DNA of 64,000 nucleotides. Source: Comamonadaceae bacterium (GTDB lineage Bacteria > Pseudomonadota > Gammaproteobacteria > Burkholderiales > Burkholderiaceae_C). Position 1 is the stretch's first letter. Each line of letters begins with the position of its first letter. A program made the position numbers and the translations under genes. Of this stretch, positions 8,462 through 18,187 are shown in pieces. The notes below the pieces were generated by a model. It was not told where the DNA came from. It saw only the letters and a list, made by a program, of their open reading frames with translations, and did not search any database. The DNA lies in the NCBI GenBank assembly GCA_947442105.1, contig CANEVH010000001.1, positions 62,001-126,000 on the forward strand, written 5' to 3'.

Positions 8462-9166
8462 TCAGGCCCCGCTGCTGTCGGCCTTGCGTTTGCGCCAACG
8501 CCCGGCCAGCAGCACGCCCACCACGGTGACGGTGTAAATGGCCCAGCGCGCAAACTGTTGGTCTTGCGTGAGGCCAGTTTTGGCGTTGCCCAAGTAATCG
8601 GACAACAGGGGCTCCGACACCAGCATTTGCGCTGCGGTAAACGCCAGCACCGCCGCGCCAATGGCAATGATGGACGGAAAACGCTCCACCAATTTGAGCA
8701 CCACGCTGCTGCCCAGCACCACAATGGGCACGCTCACCAAGAGGCCAATGACCACCAGGTCAAAGGCACCGTGGGCCGCACCGGCAACGCCCAGCACGTT
8801 GTCCACGCCCATGAGGGCGTCGGCCACGATGATGGTCTTCATGGCGCCCCAAAACGTGGTGGCACTTTCACCGTGTTCGTCACCGTCCCCCTGGTCGGCT
8901 AGCAACTGGTAGGCGATCCACACCAGGCCTAGGCCACCCACCAGCATCAGTCCGGGGATTTTTAGCAGCCAAACCACGCCGACCGTCATGGCCGAGCGCA
9001 CCACAATTGCGCCTACCGTGCCCCAAATAATGGCTTTGCGCTTGAGTTGGGGGGGCAAATTGCGGGCAGCCAGCGCAATCACGATGGCGTTATCGCCGGC
9101 GAGCACCAAGTCGATGAGCACGATGGCCAGCAGCGCCGACCACCAAGGGGTTGAAAACATGTCCAT
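8462..9166 (-). CDS. TerC family (YjbE-type) integral membrane protein
   Basis: A 234-residue polytopic protein. The segment IDLVLAGDNAIVIALAARNL near the N terminus and its internal counterpart VADALMGVDNVLGVAGAA are the paired TerC signatures with acidic and Asn residues inside membrane helices. The TerC/YjbE group has been linked to Mn(II) export and to metalation of exported enzymes. It is 78 bases upstream of the YvlD-like gene on the same strand. I looked for a yybP-ykoY manganese riboswitch in the 265-base leader and could not find its conserved blocks. The precise substrate is inferred. Confidence 0.85.
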   Translation of the reverse strand: MDMFSTPWWSALLAIVLIDLVLAGDNAIVIALAARNLPPQLKRKAIIWGTVGAIVVRSAMTVGVVWLLKIPGLMLVGGLGLVWIAYQLLADQGDGDEHGESATTFWGAMKTIIVADALMGVDNVLGVAGAAHGAFDLVVIGLLVSVPIVVLGSSVVLKLVERFPSIIAIGAAVLAFTAAQMLVSEPLLSDYLGNAKTGLTQDQQFARWAIYTVTVVGVLLAGRWRKRKADSSGA

Positions 9167-9431
9167 GGGAGAAAAACTTCCTATTGCAAGGGAATGACAA
9201 AAAAGGGCGAATACTAAAAGTACCCGCGTTGCCCTCTGGATTATCAGGGGGTTGTGTCTTGCCCCAAAAACTTCGGCTGACCCATCTCATGGTTCAACAA
9301 TTCGACTGCGATCAAGTAAAAGAAAAAATGTCCCCGTCTTGGCCCTGGCAGCGCTGGCGCAGCCCACGCGGCAGCAGGTGTTCCGCCCCGACCTGGTGGC
9401 CCTATCATCCAAGCTCATTTCATAAGGCTCC

Positions 9432-9854
9432 ATGGCAGGCATTCACATCACCGACATCGAGTCGGCTATTAACTACTGGCGCGCCCACGAGCCCTCGCCC
9501 GACGGCGTAGCGCTGCCCGCACCCACCCGCGCGCTGGCCGAGGTCTACGCCATGCTGGTGTTCCACCACGAAACCGAGGCCGATGAGGCCAGCATGCCCG
9601 CCAAGGCCCACGCCGCTTGGTTGCAGTGGTACGGCACCACGCCCGACACGCCCTGCATCGCCATTTGTTCCACCAGCCAGGGCGATGAAGAGTGCAAAGG
9701 CTGCGGGCGCAGCTTTTTTGAAGTGCAGCACTGGCCGCAGATGACACCGGGCGAAAAGCGCGCCACTTGGCGGCGAATCACCCTGGAGTCCAGCGCCTGG
9801 CGCTTTAACAAATACGCAGAGCGCGCCGCCGAAGGCCCGCAGGAGCCCCGCTGA
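9432..9854 (+). CDS. DUF3717 and DUF1289 domain protein
   Basis: A 140-residue cytosolic protein with two small domains. Residues 1-60 (ITDIESAINYWRAH, then ALAEVYAMLVF) match DUF3717, common in Burkholderiales. Residues 75-125 match DUF1289, a small Cys cluster of the form PCIAICSTSQGDEECKGCGR that probably binds metal. The function is unknown. Its stop codon overlaps the start of the Nudix gene (TGATG), indicating translational coupling and a shared operon. Confidence 0.85.
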   Translation: MAGIHITDIESAINYWRAHEPSPDGVALPAPTRALAEVYAMLVFHHETEADEASMPAKAHAAWLQWYGTTPDTPCIAICSTSQGDEECKGCGRSFFEVQHWPQMTPGEKRATWRRITLESSAWRFNKYAERAAEGPQEPR

Positions 9855-10354
9855 TGGCCGCCCCCCGCTGGCGACCCAGCGCCACCGTAGCCGCCGTGAT
9901 TGCGCACGAGGGCAAATTTTTGCTGGTGGAAGAGCACACGCCCGAAGGCCTGCGCCTGAACAACCCGGCCGGCCACCTGGACCCTGGCGAATCGCCCGCG
10001 CAAGCGTGTGCGCGTGAAACTCTGGAAGAAACCGCCTACGCCTTCACCCCCGAGGCGCTGGTGGGCGTCTACCTGTCGCGCTTTGAGCGCCCCCCCAGCG
10101 CCGCGCGGCCCAAGGGCGAGGACATCACCTACCTGCGTTTTGCTTTTTGCGGCACGCTGGGCGCCATGGAGCGCGGGCGCCGCCTGGACTACGGCATTGT
10201 GCGCACGCTGTGGCTGAGCGCTGACGAAGTGCGCGCCAGCGCCACGCGCCACCGCAGCCCGCTGGTGGTGCAGTGCATGGAAGACTATCTGGCGGGCAAG
10301 CGCTACCCGTTGGAACTGGTGACTACGGACGCCAGCATCTACCGCGGACGCTAA
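9854..10354 (+). CDS. Nudix hydrolase (NudJ-like)
   Basis: A 166-residue cytosolic pyrophosphohydrolase. The Nudix box is complete: GHLDPGESPAQACARETLEE, with the spaced G, E and RE..EE residues that bind the catalytic Mg. The position just upstream of mnmA is the same as for nudJ in Escherichia coli, where NudJ hydrolyses thiamine-precursor pyrophosphates and nucleoside triphosphates; substrate here is inferred from that synteny. Translation is coupled to the preceding DUF gene by a one-base overlap, and mnmA starts 65 bases downstream. Confidence 0.85.
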   Translation: MAAPRWRPSATVAAVIAHEGKFLLVEEHTPEGLRLNNPAGHLDPGESPAQACARETLEETAYAFTPEALVGVYLSRFERPPSAARPKGEDITYLRFAFCGTLGAMERGRRLDYGIVRTLWLSADEVRASATRHRSPLVVQCMEDYLAGKRYPLELVTTDASIYRGR

Positions 10355-10419
10355 GGCCCCGCGCACCCTCATCCCGCGCCTACCAGCGCCTGCCAGACCC
10401 CCAGGCCTAAAATCTTGGG

Positions 10420-11601
10420 ATGACGACCGCACCCGCCCCCAGCAAAAAACAACGCATCGTGGTGGGCCTGAGCGGCGGCGTGGACTCGGCGGTGACCGCC
10501 CATTTGCTCCAGCAGCAAGGCCACGAGGTGGTGGGCATCTTCATGAAAAACTGGGAAGACGACGACCGCGCAGCGGACGCCGAGAACCCCGGCGCCGATC
10601 CCGGCTATTGCACCTCCAACATCGACTTTGTGGACGCCGCCGCCGTGGCCGACGTGCTGGGCATAGAAATAGAGCACGTCAACTTTGCCGCCGACTACAA
10701 AGACCGGGTGTTTGCCGAGTTTGTGCGCGAATACCAGGCCGGGCGCACGCCCAACCCCGACATCTTGTGCAACGCCGAGATCAAGTTCAAGGCCTTTTTG
10801 GACCACGCGCTGCGCCTGGGCGCCGAAAAAATCGCCACTGGCCATTACGCCCGCGTGCGCCACAACCCGGCCACCGGCCTGCACGCGCTGCTCAAGGGGC
10901 TGGACGCGTCCAAAGACCAAAGCTATTTTCTGCACCGCCTGAACCAGGCGCAGCTGTCCAAAACCCTGTTTCCGGTGGGCGAGCTGCACAAGACCGAGGT
11001 GCGGCGCATCGCCGACGAGATTGGCCTGCCCAACGCCAAAAAGAAAGACTCCACCGGCATTTGCTTTATTGGCGAGCGGCCGTTTCGCGAGTTTTTGAAC
11101 CGCTACATCGCCATGGCGCCCGGCCCCATCAAAAACCCCAAGGGCCAGACCATTGGCGAGCATGTGGGCCTGTCCTTCTACACCCTGGGCCAGCGCCAGG
11201 GCTTGGGTATTGGTGGCCTCAAAGCCCGTGGCGCACAAAAGGGCGGCGGTGCACACGCGCCTTGGTTTGTGGCGCGCAAAGACCTCGACACCAACACCTT
11301 GTGGGTGGTGCAAGGCCACGACCACCCCTGGCTGCTGTCCCACGCGCTGAGTGCGCTGGATGCGAGCTGGGTGGCCGGAGTCGCGCCCACTCCCAGCCCC
11401 ACGCTGGCGGCCAAAACCCGCTACCGCCAGAGCGACAGCCCGTGCAGCTTGGCGGCGGCGCAGGGCGCCGCGTTCACCCTGCGGTTTGCGCAGCCCCAGT
11501 GGGCGGTCACGCCGGGCCAGTCGGCGGTGCTGTACGACGGTGAGGTCTGCCTGGGCGGCGGGGTGATTGAGCGCACCCTGGCGCCTGACGCCGCGCTGTA
11601 A
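10420..11601 (+). CDS. mnmA: tRNA-specific 2-thiouridylase MnmA
   Basis: A 393-residue enzyme that makes 2-thiouridine at the wobble position 34 of tRNAs for Lys, Glu and Gln, using sulfur relayed from IscS. The PP-loop SGGVDS is at residues 18-23; the two catalytic cysteines lie in [11 protein letters not shown] and in [12 protein letters not shown]. Compared with the E. coli protein there is a longer loop after the KNWEDDD segment, as usual for beta-proteobacteria. It likely belongs to the operon that begins at 9432. Confidence 0.96.
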   Translation: MTTAPAPSKKQRIVVGLSGGVDSAVTAHLLQQQGHEVVGIFMKNWEDDDRAADAENPGADPGYCTSNIDFVDAAAVADVLGIEIEHVNFAADYKDRVFAEFVREYQAGRTPNPDILCNAEIKFKAFLDHALRLGAEKIATGHYARVRHNPATGLHALLKGLDASKDQSYFLHRLNQAQLSKTLFPVGELHKTEVRRIADEIGLPNAKKKDSTGICFIGERPFREFLNRYIAMAPGPIKNPKGQTIGEHVGLSFYTLGQRQGLGIGGLKARGAQKGGGAHAPWFVARKDLDTNTLWVVQGHDHPWLLSHALSALDASWVAGVAPTPSPTLAAKTRYRQSDSPCSLAAAQGAAFTLRFAQPQWAVTPGQSAVLYDGEVCLGGGVIERTLAPDAAL

Positions 11602-11666
11602 CTTCTGTCGCATACCGCGTGGGACAATGACCGCGCCCCGACAAAAACAGCCCCAGGAGACCTGCT

Positions 11667-13100
11667 ATGACCCGCCGCGCCACCAAAATCGTTGCCACCC
11701 TCGGCCCCGCTTCTAGCGACCCCGCCATGCTCGAAGACCTGATCCGCGCCGGTGTGGACGTGGTGCGGCTGAACTTCAGCCACGGCAAGGCGCAAGACCA
11801 CATTGACCGCGCCCGCCTGGTGCGCGAAGCCGCCCAGCGCGCCGGGCGCGAAGTGGCCATCATGGCCGACTTGCAAGGCCCCAAAATCCGCGTTGGCAAG
11901 TTTGCTGACGGCAAGGTGTTTTTGGAGCACGGGCAAAAGTTTGTGCTGGACGCCGCGCGCACCGAGCTGGGCGACATCGACGCCGTGGGCCTGGACTACA
12001 AGGCCTTGCCCGAAGAAGTGAAAGCCGGTGACGTGCTCTTGCTCAACGACGGCCTGATCGTCATCACCGTGGATGCGGTGGTGGGTAAGCAGGTACACAC
12101 CACCGTCAAGCTGGGCGGTGAGTTGTCGAACAACAAAGGCATTAACAAGCAAGGCGGCGGCCTCACCGCGCCCGCGCTGACTGCCAAAGACATGGACGAC
12201 ATCCGCACCGCCATGAGTTTTCAGGCCGACTACGTGGCCGTGAGCTTTCCCAAAAGCGCCACCGACATGGAAATGGCGCGCCAGCTCTGCAACGTGGCAG
12301 CCGCCCAGTACAACCACAAGCCCGGCCTGATTGCCAAAATTGAGCGCGCCGAGGCGATTCCAAAGCTGCTAGAGATATTGCTGGCCAGCGACGGCATCAT
12401 GGTCGCGCGCGGCGACCTGGCGGTTGAAGTTGGTAACGCGGCGGTACCCGCACTGCAAAAACGCATGATCAAGCTCGCCCGCGAGCACGACAAGGTGGTG
12501 ATTACCGCCACGCAAATGATGGAGTCCATGATCACCAACCCGGTGCCCACCCGCGCCGAGGTGAGCGACGTGGCCAACGCGGTGCTTGATGGCACCGACG
12601 CCGTCATGCTCTCGGCCGAAACTGCTGCGGGCAAGTACCCGCTGGAAACAGTCAAGGAAATGGCGCAAATTTGCCTGGCCGCCGAGAGCGGCGAGGCGTC
12701 CAAACTCGACACCGACTTTATCGGCAAGACCTTTGGCCGCATCGACCAGGCCATTGCCATGGGCGCGCTGTTTACCGCCCACCACATGGGCGCCAAGGCG
12801 ATCGTGGCCATGACCGACAGCGGCTCCACCGCGCTGTGGATGAGCCGCCATCTGATCCAGGTGCCGATTTATGCCCTGACGCCCAAACTGGTGAGCCAGC
12901 GCAAGATGACGCTGTACCGCAATGTGCGCCCGCTGTTGATGGGCAACGTGGCCGACCGCGACGACGCATTGCGCGACGCCGAGCAGCGGCTCAAAGCGCT
13001 GGGCATCATGTCCAGCGGCGACGTTTACGCCATCACCTGCGGCGAGCCCATGGGCGCGCCGGGCGGCACCAATATGCTCAAGATTTGCAGCGTGGCCTAA
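11667..13100 (+). CDS. pyk: Pyruvate kinase
   Basis: A 477-residue glycolytic enzyme that converts phosphoenolpyruvate and ADP to pyruvate and ATP. Visible signatures: [15 protein letters not shown] at the N terminus, LRLNFSHG-type [11 protein letters not shown], the active-site Lys region [11 protein letters not shown], the [12 protein letters not shown] loop and [20 protein letters not shown]. Length fits the bacterial family. CAGGAG about 10 bases before ATG 11667 supports this start. Next gene downstream is fructose bisphosphate aldolase on the same strand after a 148-base gap, so the two are at least functionally paired in central carbon metabolism. Confidence 0.96.
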   Translation: MTRRATKIVATLGPASSDPAMLEDLIRAGVDVVRLNFSHGKAQDHIDRARLVREAAQRAGREVAIMADLQGPKIRVGKFADGKVFLEHGQKFVLDAARTELGDIDAVGLDYKALPEEVKAGDVLLLNDGLIVITVDAVVGKQVHTTVKLGGELSNNKGINKQGGGLTAPALTAKDMDDIRTAMSFQADYVAVSFPKSATDMEMARQLCNVAAAQYNHKPGLIAKIERAEAIPKLLEILLASDGIMVARGDLAVEVGNAAVPALQKRMIKLAREHDKVVITATQMMESMITNPVPTRAEVSDVANAVLDGTDAVMLSAETAAGKYPLETVKEMAQICLAAESGEASKLDTDFIGKTFGRIDQAIAMGALFTAHHMGAKAIVAMTDSGSTALWMSRHLIQVPIYALTPKLVSQRKMTLYRNVRPLLMGNVADRDDALRDAEQRLKALGIMSSGDVYAITCGEPMGAPGGTNMLKICSVA

Positions 13101-13248
13101 GGGGGCGCGGGGCGGGCCGGGCGGTGCGGCATGCGGGAAGCTGCCTCAAAAGTGCCGCTGCCGGGCACGGCTACTTGGCAATTTGGCTGACGTTAAAATC
13201 CGCACGACTCAAAAGTTACCAAGCAGTTACCACCCCCGGAGAACCCCC

Positions 13249-14313
13249 ATGGCACTCGTTTCTTTGCGCGAATTGTTGGACCACGCCGCTCTTGAAGGCT
13301 ACGGCATCCCCGCTTTTAACGTCAACAACCTGGAGCAAATCCAGGCCGTCATGGAGGCAGCCAAAGAAGTCGGCGCCCCGGTCATCTTGCAAGCCAGCGC
13401 CGGTGCGCGCAAGTACGCAGGCGAATCCTTTATCAAGCACCTGGTGGCCGCTGCGGTCGAAACCTACCCCCATATTCCGCTGGTCATGCACCAAGACCAC
13501 GGCCAAAGCCCGGCGGTGTGCCAGGGCGCGATTGACCTGGGCTTTAGCTCGGTGATGATGGACGGCAGCCTAGAGGCCGACGGCAAGTCGATTGCCAGTT
13601 ACGAGTACAACGTGGACGTGACGCAACAGGTAGTGGCCATGGCGCACGCGCGCGGCGTGACGGTGGAAGGCGAACTCGGCTGCCTGGGCTCGCTAGAAAC
13701 CATGCAAGGCGACAAAGAAGACGGCCATGGCACCGACGCGGTGATGACCATGGACCAGCTGCTGACCGACCCCGAGCAAGCCGCCGATTTTGTGAAACGC
13801 ACCCAGCTCGACGCCCTGGCCATTGCCATTGGCACCAGCCACGGCGCCTACAAATTCACCCGCAAGCCCACTGGCGACATTTTGGCCATTGAGCGCATCA
13901 AAGAAATCAACCGCCGCCTGCCCAACACGCACTTGGTGATGCACGGTTCGAGCAGCGTGCCGCAAGACCTGCTGGCCACCATCAACCAGTACGGCGGCAA
14001 GATGAAAGAAACCTACGGCGTGCCGGTGGAAGAGATTCAGAAGGCCATTCAATTTGGCGTGCGCAAAATCAATATCGACACCGACATCCGCCTGGCCATG
14101 ACCGCCGCCTGCCGCAAGTTTTTGTGGGAAAACCCCGACAAATTCGACGCCCGCGAATGGCTCAAGCCGGCCCGCGAAGCCGCCAAACAAATTTGCAAGC
14201 AGCGCTTCTTGGAGTTCGGCTGCGAAGGCCAGGGCGCCAAAATCAAAGGCGACAGCCTGACCGTGGTGGCTGCCAAATACAGCCGGGGCGAGCTGGCGCA
14301 AGTGGTGCAGTAA
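13249..14313 (+). CDS. fba: Class II fructose-bisphosphate aldolase, Calvin-cycle subtype
   Basis: A 354-residue zinc enzyme that cleaves fructose 1,6-bisphosphate to the two triose phosphates or runs in reverse in gluconeogenesis and the Calvin cycle. The start [14 protein letters not shown], the zinc-site segment [14 protein letters not shown] and [11 protein letters not shown] are typical of the CbbA/FbaA subtype. ATG 13249 follows GGAG with good spacing; the longer frame from 13183 adds an unconserved leader. Length is standard. There are no other Calvin-cycle genes in the window, so a glycolytic or gluconeogenic role is the safer reading. Confidence 0.95.
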   Translation: MALVSLRELLDHAALEGYGIPAFNVNNLEQIQAVMEAAKEVGAPVILQASAGARKYAGESFIKHLVAAAVETYPHIPLVMHQDHGQSPAVCQGAIDLGFSSVMMDGSLEADGKSIASYEYNVDVTQQVVAMAHARGVTVEGELGCLGSLETMQGDKEDGHGTDAVMTMDQLLTDPEQAADFVKRTQLDALAIAIGTSHGAYKFTRKPTGDILAIERIKEINRRLPNTHLVMHGSSSVPQDLLATINQYGGKMKETYGVPVEEIQKAIQFGVRKINIDTDIRLAMTAACRKFLWENPDKFDAREWLKPAREAAKQICKQRFLEFGCEGQGAKIKGDSLTVVAAKYSRGELAQVVQ

Positions 14314-14343
14314 AGCGCTTTTTGAAGCCGCGCCGGTCTGCCA

Positions 14344-14386
14344 GCTAAAAAGCCGCCGCGCGTCGGCTAATCGGCGGCTTTTTAGC
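14344..14386 (+). terminator. Strong terminator hairpin after fba
   Basis: A perfect 14-base inverted repeat: GCTAAAAAGCCGCC at 14344-14357 and GGCGGCTTTTTAGC at 14373-14386, with a 15-base loop. The T run lies inside the 3' arm and an A run in the 5' arm, so it could work in both directions. It marks the boundary between the housekeeping block and the restriction-like island. Confidence 0.85.
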
Positions 14387-14437
14387 CTGATCGCCCCTAA
14401 ACTCGGGCGCAAACAGACCACCTATTGATACAAGCGC

Positions 14438-17400
14438 ATGGCCCACAAGCGAGCATCCACCACCGCCGGTGATACCAAAAGTGCACCCCGAGATGCCGCG
14501 CTCCAAAGCCCTGTTCTCAATGGCCCGTACGCCGAACCCCAGCACCACTACGCCACCGCGCTCGACGGATCGCTGAACTACGAAGAACCGCTGCCCGGTC
14601 GGCGCATTTTTGCGCCGCAGACACCGCAGATCCCTCTGGGCAAGCAAGCCCAAGGCAGCACGTTTGATGTCAATGACCTGTCCGCCGAGTACCGCCGGCA
14701 CTTGGTGAACTTGCTGCGCGAACAAGTGGGCCAATGGCGCCAGCAGGGCTATCCGGGGGTTGGCAGTCGCGTCACCCGCGACTTGCTTACTTACTGGTTT
14801 GCCAACCCCGAGCGGGCCGACCATAAAAAACTGTTTTTTGCCCAGCAAGAGGCGGTCGAAACCGCCATCTGGCTCAATGAAGTCGCGCACAAGTCCAACC
14901 CTGGCAGCCATGCGCTGCATCAACTGGCCGATGCCAACGCCACCGTGGAAGACCGAGCTAGCGTGCTGCCGCGCATGGCGTTCAAAATGGCCACAGGCAC
15001 GGGCAAAACCGTGGTCATGGCCTGCTTGCTGCTGTACCACTACCTCAACCGCAGCCAATACCGCAACGACCCGCGCTACGCCGACTATTTTTTGCTCATC
15101 GCCCCCGGCATCACCATTCGCGACCGGTTAAACGTCTTGCGTGTGGACACGCAAGCCACCAGCGATGCAACGGCCAACGACTACTACCGCGAACGCCAAC
15201 TCGTGCCACCCACTTACGCCAGTCTGTTGCCTGGTCTGAACGCCCGTCTGGCCATCACCAACTACCACGCGCTGGAGCCGCGCCTTATTGGGGGCAATAA
15301 ACGCAGCCCCATGGACGGCAAGATCGGCGCCGATGGCAACAAAGTCGAGGCACGTGAAGACACTGCGCAATTGCTCAAGCGCGTGCTGGGCAACTTCAAG
15401 CCGGGGCGCCGCCTGGTGGTCATCAACGACGAAGCGCACCACTGCTACCTGCCGCGCGCCAAAGGGCGCGACACCGAAGAAGAAAACGCCGCCACTGAAA
15501 ACGAGCGCGCCGCCGTCTGGTTCAGCGGTGTGCGCGCCATGGCCACACGCTGGCACATGGGTGCGGTGTATGACCTGTCCGCCACGCCCTATTTTTTGTC
15601 TGGCTCGGGCTGGCCGGCCTACAGCTATTTTCCCTGGGTGGTGTCGGACTTTGGCTTGATCGAGGCCATTGAGGCGGGCCTAGTCAAGATTCCGTTTTTG
15701 CCGGTGGACGACACCTCGCAAGAGCTGGACGAACCCAAGCTGCGCAATCTCTACGCCCACTGCAAGGACGGCTTGCCCAAAAAAGGCCAGCGCACCCAGC
15801 GCAAAGAAAGCAAAGAGAGCAAGGAAAACCAAGCGCCTGGCACCGCCAGTGCCCAAACCGCTGCGGACGCCGAGCCCCCACCCCAACTTCCGGCCTTGCT
15901 CAAAACTGCCCTGCGCCAGTTCTACGACCACTATGCAAAGTACGAGCAGGGCTTGCGCGAACTGGGCGAGCGCGGCAAAGACTTGCTGACGTCGCCGCCG
16001 GTATTCATCGTGGTGTGCGCCAACACCACCGTGTCCAAAGAGGTCTACAAGCACATCGCCGGCTACGAAACCGTGGACACCAGTGGCCAGCCCCACGCCG
16101 TGGAAGGTGTGCTGGACCTGTTTTCCAACTACACACCCACCACGCGGGCGCGCAAGCACAAACCGCCCACGCTGCTGATTGACTCGGACGCGCTGGAAAA
16201 CTCCGGCCAAGTCAATGACGAGTTCAAACGCGTGTTTGGCCCCGAGATCGAGGCCTTCAAGCGCGACTACCGCCTCAACCGCCCCGACCAGTCGGTGGAC
16301 GCGCTGGACGACGGCGACCTGTTGCGCGAAGTGGTCAACACCGTGGGCCGGCCCGGCAAGCTGGGCGAGCACATACGCTGCGTCGTCAGCGTGGGCATGC
16401 TCACCGAAGGCTGGGACGCCAACACCGTCACCCACATCGTGGGCGTGCGAGCTTTTGGTTCGCAGTTGCTGTGCGAGCAGGTGGCGGGCCGGGCGCTGCG
16501 CCGCAAGCAGTATTTTTTGGACCCCAAGACCGGCAAATTTCCGCCCGAATACGCCCACATCATCGGTGTGCCCTTCCAGCTATTCAAAGGCGGCGAGGTG
16601 GTCCCGCCCACGCCGCAAGACATCAAGCACCTGCGCGCCGTGCCAGAGCGCGCCGCGCTGGCCATTGAGTTCCCCAACCTCATTGGCTACAAAATTGCCC
16701 ACGACGTGGCGCAGTTGCGTGCGGACTTTTCTGGCACGCCCCAGTACGAGGTCAACCTGAACGAGCGGCCCAACCTCACCACCCTGGGCACCGCGTTCTC
16801 TGGCCAAGAGCAAGAACTGCACACCGACATTGATGCCCTGCGCGACCAGGCCGTGGTGTACTGGGTGGCGCAACAAGTCATGTCACGCTACTTTCGCGAC
16901 GCGCACGGCAGCGTGCAGCTAGAGCACTTTGCCTCCGTGCTGCGCATCGCCCACAGCTGGTACGCGCACAAGGTGGAACTGGTGGGCGAAACCGACCCAC
17001 GCTACAAACGCCTGCTGCGCCTGGACGACCCCCTGGCCGTCACCCGCTCGGTCTACCTGGGCATAGAGGCCGCAGACCTCTTGCGGCATGCGGACGAAGC
17101 GCTGGGCGAGCACATTGTTCCGCTGCTCAACCACTACAACCCGCGCTCCAGCACCGCCACCGTGCATGCCAGCACCATCAAGCCCGTGTATGCCAGCACC
17201 AAAAGCCATGTCAACTTCGTGGTCGCAGACACCGACAGTTGGGAGCAAATTGCCGCCAAAACCCTGGAGCAAACCGACGCCGTCCAAAGCTATGTGAAAA
17301 ACGCTTTTTTGGGCTTTGCCATCCCCTATGTGGACAAGCACGGCGTGGAGCGCCAGTACCTGCCAGACTTTCTGTGCCGCGTCAAAACACCGGGTGGCGA

Positions 17401-17740
17401 GCTATTTAACCTGATACTGGAAATCACCGGCTTTGCCAAAGACAAAGAACGCAAGCGCTACTTCACCACCCAGCGCTGGCTGCCCGCCGTCAACGCCCAG
17501 CGCGCCAAGTTTGGCGGCCTGCCGTGGTACTTTCTCGAAATCACCGACATCGAACGCATCAAAAACGATCTGCTGCCCGCCATAGAGCGCATCAGTGCCC
17601 AAATGGACGACGCCATGGCCAACTCAGCCTGGGGCGTATTCAAACTACTGGCCGAACTGCCCGACGACATGTTTATGCACCTACAGCCTGACGGCCTTAC
17701 CCCGGACCACAGAGACGGACTTGTAGACAATGACGACTGA
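14438..17740 (+). CDS. Type III restriction-like Res subunit (DEAD/DEAH helicase with nuclease-like tail)
   Basis: An 1100-residue protein. The SF2 helicase core starts near residue 180: Walker A FKMATGTGKT, motif II NDEAHHCY, motif III-like LSATPYF and motif VI CEQVAGRALRRKQYF. A Lys/Glu-rich linker lies at about residues 445-480. The C-terminal part (YLPDFLCRV, then LILEITGF) aligns with the PD-(D/E)xK region of Res proteins, but the usual Lys after Glu is Thr here. Such proteins translocate on DNA and cut it when the partner methyltransferase site is unmodified. It is first in a run of four genes with very small gaps, containing a methyltransferase, so restriction is the likely role. Start ATG 14438 lacks a strong ribosome site. 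Confidence 0.82.
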   Translation: MAHKRASTTAGDTKSAPRDAALQSPVLNGPYAEPQHHYATALDGSLNYEEPLPGRRIFAPQTPQIPLGKQAQGSTFDVNDLSAEYRRHLVNLLREQVGQWRQQGYPGVGSRVTRDLLTYWFANPERADHKKLFFAQQEAVETAIWLNEVAHKSNPGSHALHQLADANATVEDRASVLPRMAFKMATGTGKTVVMACLLLYHYLNRSQYRNDPRYADYFLLIAPGITIRDRLNVLRVDTQATSDATANDYYRERQLVPPTYASLLPGLNARLAITNYHALEPRLIGGNKRSPMDGKIGADGNKVEAREDTAQLLKRVLGNFKPGRRLVVINDEAHHCYLPRAKGRDTEEENAATENERAAVWFSGVRAMATRWHMGAVYDLSATPYFLSGSGWPAYSYFPWVVSDFGLIEAIEAGLVKIPFLPVDDTSQELDEPKLRNLYAHCKDGLPKKGQRTQRKESKESKENQAPGTASAQTAADAEPPPQLPALLKTALRQFYDHYAKYEQGLRELGERGKDLLTSPPVFIVVCANTTVSKEVYKHIAGYETVDTSGQPHAVEGVLDLFSNYTPTTRARKHKPPTLLIDSDALENSGQVNDEFKRVFGPEIEAFKRDYRLNRPDQSVDALDDGDLLREVVNTVGRPGKLGEHIRCVVSVGMLTEGWDANTVTHIVGVRAFGSQLLCEQVAGRALRRKQYFLDPKTGKFPPEYAHIIGVPFQLFKGGEVVPPTPQDIKHLRAVPERAALAIEFPNLIGYKIAHDVAQLRADFSGTPQYEVNLNERPNLTTLGTAFSGQEQELHTDIDALRDQAVVYWVAQQVMSRYFRDAHGSVQLEHFASVLRIAHSWYAHKVELVGETDPRYKRLLRLDDPLAVTRSVYLGIEAADLLRHADEALGEHIVPLLNHYNPRSSTATVHASTIKPVYASTKSHVNFVVADTDSWEQIAAKTLEQTDAVQSYVKNAFLGFAIPYVDKHGVERQYLPDFLCRVKTPGGELFNLILEITGFAKDKERKRYFTTQRWLPAVNAQRAKFGGLPWYFLEITDIERIKNDLLPAIERISAQMDDAMANSAWGVFKLLAELPDDMFMHLQPDGLTPDHRDGLVDNDD

Positions 17741-18185
17741 TACGACCGACTACCTGCTCGATACCAACGCCTGCATTGGCATTCGCGAAATCATCAAAGG
17801 CGCAAACCCGAAAAACCCCGCAAAGGTCGATCAGTTGCGCAAACTCAAGGCCCGCTGGAGCAGCGTACCCAAAGAGCGCCTGTTCATGTCCATCATCACC
17901 TGGGGTGAATTGCGCTACGGGGCCGAGAAAAGCAACAACCCAAGCGCCGCCAAGGCCCGATTGGATGCAGTCCGCCAAGCCGTGCAAATCTTGCGCATGG
18001 ATGACAGCACCGGGGAACACTACGGCGCTATCCGCAAGCACCTAGAGCAACATGGCGAAACCATCAGCAGCAATGACCTGTGGATTGCCGCCCATGGGCG
18101 CGCCCAAAGCTGCAAAGTAGTCACCAACAACCTGCGCGAATTCAGCCGCGTGCCGCAGCTCCACTGCGAAGACTGGACCGCATAA
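17730..18185 (+). CDS. PIN-domain protein (VapC-like), no adjacent antitoxin
   Basis: A 151-residue PIN-fold protein. The three acidic positions expected for metal-dependent RNase activity are visible: D11 in [10 protein letters not shown], the Glu of [11 protein letters not shown] and the Asp of [11 protein letters not shown], followed by VVTNNLREF. VapC toxins cut tRNA or rRNA and are normally paired with a small DNA-binding antitoxin upstream. Here the start codon lies inside the end of the res gene (11-base overlap) and the methyltransferase begins 2 bases after the stop, so no room exists for an antitoxin. Either the partner is encoded elsewhere or a neighbouring protein restrains it. 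Confidence 0.88.
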   Translation: MTTDTTDYLLDTNACIGIREIIKGANPKNPAKVDQLRKLKARWSSVPKERLFMSIITWGELRYGAEKSNNPSAAKARLDAVRQAVQILRMDDSTGEHYGAIRKHLEQHGETISSNDLWIAAHGRAQSCKVVTNNLREFSRVPQLHCEDWTA

Positions 18186-18187
18186 GC

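Noticed and set aside
9167-9431. yybP-ykoY manganese riboswitch upstream of terC
   Set aside because: TerC genes often carry it, but the conserved loop sequences are not visible in the minus-strand leader.
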